From NCBI GenBank assembly GCA_947097615.1, contig CAMURX010000079.1, forward strand, positions 1 to 7,337: DNA of 7,337 nt. Reading direction: 5' to 3'. Shown here piece after piece: positions 4,120 through 7,337 of this stretch. The notes beneath the pieces are model-generated. The model saw only the letters and a list, made by a program, of their open reading frames with translations, ran no database searches and was not told the origin of the DNA. The first letter of the stretch is position 1. Each line of letters opens with the position of its first letter. The position numbers were made by a program, and so were the translations under genes. The stretch comes from an uncultured Neisseria sp. (GTDB lineage Bacteria; Pseudomonadota; Gammaproteobacteria; Burkholderiales; Neisseriaceae).

Positions 4120-6314
4120 GGCAGGACAATTTCGAGGTATTGCCCGGGGCGTTTTCGGGGGTGCGCTTTAATGCGCCGCATGTGGGCGACGCGGGGGCGC
4201 AGGCTTCCGCTTTCGGGCGGGCGGCTTCGGGTGTCGGCGGGCAGTTGTCGGATTTTGCTTTGCAGATTGCGAAGGAAATCAATGAGACGCGCACAGAGGA
4301 TGCGCGCAATCAGTTGTTGGCCTTTGCGGACGAGTTGCGCCACGACCCGGAAAAGGGTTTGTTCAACCAACACGGGTTGCGGGCGTTGCAGCGCGACAGC
4401 GGGATGGCTTTGCCGGATGAGTACGGCAAGGCTTTTCGCGACCGGTTTGAGGAGATTTCGGCGGGCTTGGGCAATGACGAGCAGCGGCGGATGCTGCAAA
4501 AGTCATTTGTGGCAATGGAGGCGGATTTGCGCGGGGCGGCGATGGCGCATTTGTCCAAGCAGTTTAAGACGTATCAGGCGGAAACCAATGCGGCGACGGT
4601 GCAGAACAGGGGCAACGGGATTGCGGCGAACTGGCGCGATGATGCTGCATTGGACGAAAACGCGCGGGGTTTGCACGAGGCGGTGTTGAAGTCGGCCGTG
4701 CTTAACGGTTGGGGCGAAGAGAAGACGCTGTCGGAGCTGACGGCTGCGGGTTCGCGCTTTTTCGGGCAGGCGGTGATGGGTGCACTGGACAATAACGATA
4801 CGGCGCGTGCGCAGGCTTTGTTGGAGCGTTTCCGCCCGGCGATGGACGCGGAGACGGCGGCGCGGCTGGATAAGGCTTTGCAGGGTCAGCGCGACGATGA
4901 GGCGGCGCACGACGGGGCGCAGGCGGTGATTAACGGCGTTAAGGACGACGGTTCGATTGATGTGGTGATTCCGTTGGGCGGCAGTACGGGCAAGGGCGGG
5001 ATTTTCCGCGCGGAATCGGCTTCGCACCATTCGATGAACGGCGAGAAAGGGCTGAACTTCGATTCAATGACGACGGCGGATGTGCAGCAGGCGCAGAAAA
5101 AACACGAGGGCGCGGGCGGCGCGACGGGGGCGGCGGGGCTGTTCCAAATCATGCCCGCGACGCTGAAAGAGGCGGTACGCAAGGGGAAAATTCCTGCCGA
5201 TATGCGCTGGACGCGGCAGAATCAAATCAATGTGGTGGGCGTGTATCTGCTGTTTGACAAGCGTGCTGATTCCGTCGGCGCGTATTTGAGCGGCAAGAGC
5301 GGCAACCGGCACGCGGCGCAGGAGGGGATGGCGGCGGAGTTTGCCGGTTTCAAACGGCCTTCGGGCGCAGGGGCGTATGACGGGGTGCAGGGCAATCGGG
5401 CGACGGTGTCCGCCGACGAGGTGGGCGCGGCTTTGGACAAGGCGCGGGAAGCCTATGCGCAGGCTTTGCCGCGCGGGCGCGAGGTGGCGCAGGCAGCGGC
5501 GGCGCAGGCGTTGGTGGCGGGCGGCTCTGCGGCCAAGTCTTTCCGTCTGCGGGCGGGCGACGAGGCAGAGGCGGAGCGGTTGGTAGCGGCCATCAAAGAC
5601 CCGCGCGAGCGGGCGGTGGCGCAGAAGGCGTTGCGCGAGGGCTATTCGCTGTTCCATGCGCGGCAGGCGCAGGAGAAGCGGGATTATGCGGATTTTCAAA
5701 ACGGGGTGCGCGAGAAGCTGGCGATGGGCGGCAGGCTGTCGGCGTCGGACAGGGCGCGGCTGAAGCCGTCGGATGCCTACGATTTGGAGCGTTACACCTG
5801 GGCGGTGCGAAACGGCAGGGAGGATGCGCTGTTTCAGGAGAATCGGGACGATTTTCTTGCTTATAAGGTGCGGCCGGAATTGCTGTCCAAGATGAGCGAG
5901 GCGGAAGTATTGGGTTTGGAAACCAAGTTCGGCGCAACAAAAACGGCGCAGCTTTTGGAAGACTGGAAGAAGATGGCGGAGGCGAAGGAAAAAGGTGTGA
6001 AGGCGCAGCCGCAGGTAAAGGCGGATGTGGTGAACGATATTGCGCGGTTGTACAAAGTTGATCGCAAAGACGACCCCGAACGCTATCACGCGTTGGCCGA
6101 CAATGTGCAATGGCTCAACAGCGGCCTGCGGGCGAAATTGGGGCGCGAACCGTCGGCGGAAGAGTTGTTGGCGGCTGCTAAGAAAATGCAGGCGGAAGAC
6201 GAATTGAAGATTAAAGACGGCTGGCTTTGGGACGACACAGAGAAAGAATTAAGGATGACCAAGGCGGAAAAACGGGCGGCGGAATATTGGAAAAACAAGG
6301 AGGCAGGAAAATGA
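4116..6314 (+). CDS. Large internal virion/ejection protein with an embedded lysozyme- or transglycosylase-like domain
   Basis: This 732-residue protein probably travels in the virion and cuts peptidoglycan locally so that DNA can cross the cell wall. The N-terminal 280 or so residues are helical and charged; DPEKGLFNQHGLRAL at 77-91 matches a Gly-Leu-Leu...Gly...Ala block I associate with phage internal virion and tape-type proteins. The enzyme-like region spans about 290-395. E300 (in FRAES) is the candidate catalytic glutamate, and GAAGLFQIMPATL at 338-350 is the lysozyme-superfamily substrate-cleft motif, followed by a helix with NQINVVGVYLLFDKR. The 38-residue gap between the two is longer than in classic Slt domains (about 20) and closer to phage muramidases. 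The C-terminal half is a long charged helical region ending in a Lys-rich tail. The start overlaps the previous stop, and the end overlaps the next start, both as ATGA. The domain call is good; the virion location is inferred from context. Confidence 0.85.
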   Translation: MRQDNFEVLPGAFSGVRFNAPHVGDAGAQASAFGRAASGVGGQLSDFALQIAKEINETRTEDARNQLLAFADELRHDPEKGLFNQHGLRALQRDSGMALPDEYGKAFRDRFEEISAGLGNDEQRRMLQKSFVAMEADLRGAAMAHLSKQFKTYQAETNAATVQNRGNGIAANWRDDAALDENARGLHEAVLKSAVLNGWGEEKTLSELTAAGSRFFGQAVMGALDNNDTARAQALLERFRPAMDAETAARLDKALQGQRDDEAAHDGAQAVINGVKDDGSIDVVIPLGGSTGKGGIFRAESASHHSMNGEKGLNFDSMTTADVQQAQKKHEGAGGATGAAGLFQIMPATLKEAVRKGKIPADMRWTRQNQINVVGVYLLFDKRADSVGAYLSGKSGNRHAAQEGMAAEFAGFKRPSGAGAYDGVQGNRATVSADEVGAALDKAREAYAQALPRGREVAQAAAAQALVAGGSAAKSFRLRAGDEAEAERLVAAIKDPRERAVAQKALREGYSLFHARQAQEKRDYADFQNGVREKLAMGGRLSASDRARLKPSDAYDLERYTWAVRNGREDALFQENRDDFLAYKVRPELLSKMSEAEVLGLETKFGATKTAQLLEDWKKMAEAKEKGVKAQPQVKADVVNDIARLYKVDRKDDPERYHALADNVQWLNSGLRAKLGREPSAEELLAAAKKMQAEDELKIKDGWLWDDTEKELRMTKAEKRAAEYWKNKEAGK
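5349..5360 (-). repeat. Degenerate DNA uptake sequence (11/12)
   Basis: TTCAAACGGCCT differs from the reverse-strand AG-DUS by one base (A for G at 5353). It lies in the 732-residue protein gene. The change falls in the CGTCTG core, so uptake activity would probably be low. It may be a decayed copy or chance. Confidence 0.4.
6297..6303 (+). promoter_or_regulatory. Shine-Dalgarno AAGGAGG for the gp16-like gene
   Basis: A strong ribosome binding site seven bases before ATG 6311, inside the end of the preceding gene. It settles the start of the gp16-like frame, which overlaps the previous stop by four bases. Confidence 0.85.
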
Positions 6315-7337
6315 GTTTGCGCGAATCGATAGAAAGAATTGAAGAATATGACCGCCACCGGCAGTTTCTCATCGCCCAATCGGAACGCAGCGCGGGCGTA
6401 TCGCCCGATGAGGCGGCCAAGCGTCGGCAGACGGCGCAGCGGCTGGGCGTGTCCACGCAGGCGGTGAACGACGCGCCGGAGAATGCGGTTTTGCAGGAAC
6501 AGCTCGACAAGATTTGGCGGGACACGCAGGGACTCGGCACGCTGCGCGGGAAAATGACGGACGCCGATTTCTACGATGTCGCCAAGGACGATACGGGGGC
6601 GCTGTCGGTTGTCGGCGAGCTTGCCAACTCGGCGGGACGCGGCTTTTTCAAGGGGTTGAACAATCTTGCCGCTGCGGCAACCGACCGCAAGACTTTCGAC
6701 GCGGGGGTGAAACACTTTATCCGCGCCATGCCATTGGGCAGGGATTTGGGCGGTTTGGCAGACATGTACAACTCGGTGCTGATTCCGCCTACTAAGGACA
6801 AATTGCAGGCAGGAAATCTGCCCGCGCTGCCGAAGCTGAACATTCCCGCAGCGTCGGATTTGATTCCCGAAGATGTTCTCCGCCGCTTCAACGAGCGGCG
6901 GGCAAAAGATTATGTCGGCTTCGACAATTGGACGAACAAACACTTTTCTCCGTCGGCGCGTTTGCAGAAAGACCGCGAGGGTTTTGCCAAAACGGAAGGC
7001 TTCGGCGATGCGGCGGCCTATATTCTGACGCATCCCTATATGACGGCGAATGTGTCGGCGGAGTCGTTCGGCCAGTTCGTGCCCGCGCTGGCGGCAACGG
7101 CGGCAACGAGAAACCCCGCCGTCGGCGCGGCGGTGATGGGAACGGGGTCTTTTGCGACGGAGTATGCGGCCACGTTGGCGGAAACGGCGGAAGAGAACGC
7201 GGCGAAGTTGTCGGGATTGGGGCGCGAGGAGGCTTTGGCGCGGGTGTTGTCCGACCCGGCCATATTGGATGCGGCGCGGGAAAAGGCGGCCAAGCGCGGC
7301 TTGGCGGTAGGCTTGTTTGACGGAATGACGGCGGGTT
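6311..7337 (+). CDS. Large gp16-like internal virion / polyvalent protein, 3'-truncated by the window
   Basis: The frame from ATG 6311 stays open to the window end, giving 342 residues of a longer protein. The start is backed by AAGGAGG at 6297-6303 and an ATGA overlap with the previous stop. The N-terminus is helical and charged. Residues 45-57 (LGVSTQAVNDAPE) resemble a short motif I associate with the beginning of very large phage ejection proteins. A region rich in Pro and Asp follows. From about residue 256 to 290 there is an Ala/Gly/Val-rich stretch (QFVPALAATAATRNPAVGAA and onward), then small-residue helices with GREEAL and AAKRGLAVGLFDGMTAG. This alternating small-residue pattern is typical of the membrane-penetrating part of gp16-like proteins and of large polyvalent phage proteins. 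Any enzymatic domain would lie beyond the window. Position after the peptidoglycan-cleaving protein supports an ejection role. The class is inferred from pattern and context. Confidence 0.7.
   Translation, partial: MSLRESIERIEEYDRHRQFLIAQSERSAGVSPDEAAKRRQTAQRLGVSTQAVNDAPENAVLQEQLDKIWRDTQGLGTLRGKMTDADFYDVAKDDTGALSVVGELANSAGRGFFKGLNNLAAAATDRKTFDAGVKHFIRAMPLGRDLGGLADMYNSVLIPPTKDKLQAGNLPALPKLNIPAASDLIPEDVLRRFNERRAKDYVGFDNWTNKHFSPSARLQKDREGFAKTEGFGDAAAYILTHPYMTANVSAESFGQFVPALAATAATRNPAVGAAVMGTGSFATEYAATLAETAEENAAKLSGLGREEALARVLSDPAILDAAREKAAKRGLAVGLFDGMTAG

Noticed and set aside
5108..5138. Possible G-quadruplex in the lysozyme-like domain (four G-runs with loops of 3, 9 and 4 bases)
   Set aside because: One loop exceeds the usual limit of 7, and G-runs are expected here from GGC/GCG/GGG codon use. 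No supporting feature nearby.
5064..6110. 348-codon open frame on the - strand within the 732-residue protein gene
   Set aside because: Same cause: an Arg/Leu/His-rich translation with no motif, opposite a gene with clear domain signatures. The 2632-3654 (-) and 6086-7033 (-) frames are rejected for the same reason.
6514..6795. 93-codon + strand frame, and a similar one at 6928-7320
   Set aside because: Both lie out of frame inside the long gp16-like frame from 6311, which has a strong ribosome binding site and plausible protein composition.

Overview
This window looks like part of a temperate tailed phage (prophage) in a Neisseria-type bacterium. The phage call comes from an unbroken run of virion genes: a large terminase, a podovirus-type head-to-tail connector (portal), a T7 gp14-like core protein, a large protein with an embedded peptidoglycan-cleaving domain, and the start of a gp16-like protein. 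The host call comes from three exact copies of the 12-base AG-type Neisseria DNA uptake sequence (1111-1122, 1305-1316, 4045-4056) plus one 11/12 copy. This dialect is associated with commensal Neisseria rather than with the AT-DUS of meningococcus and gonococcus. No tRNA, rRNA, CRISPR array, insertion sequence, integrase or attachment site is visible.

Layout: all genes read on the + strand. (1) 1-1013 is the 3' part of the large terminase, cut by the window edge before its Walker A motif. (2) 1014-1131 is the only real intergenic gap. It is AT-rich in a G-rich window and holds a weak promoter-like pair, alternative short hairpins, a possible 12-codon leader ORF and an uptake sequence next to the following ribosome binding site. 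(3) 1132-1578 is a GNAT acetyltransferase. (4) 1580-1882 is a 100-residue Ala/Gln-rich virion-associated protein. (5) 1884-3494 is the connector. (6) 3496-4119 is the gp14-like protein. (7) 4116-6314 is a 732-residue protein with an internal lysozyme/transglycosylase-like domain. (8) 6311-7337 is the first 342 residues of a larger gp16-like or polyvalent protein, cut by the window edge.

From the acetyltransferase onward every junction is +1 nt or a 4-nt ATGA overlap, with Shine-Dalgarno motifs inside the preceding coding region, so these genes are almost certainly one translationally coupled operon. Terminase packages DNA through the connector ring. The gp14-like, peptidoglycan-cleaving and gp16-like proteins would form the ejected set that bridges the cell envelope during DNA entry. 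No capsid, scaffold or tail-tube gene is recognised here. The acetyltransferase is the one gene with no obvious structural role and is the best candidate for an accessory function.
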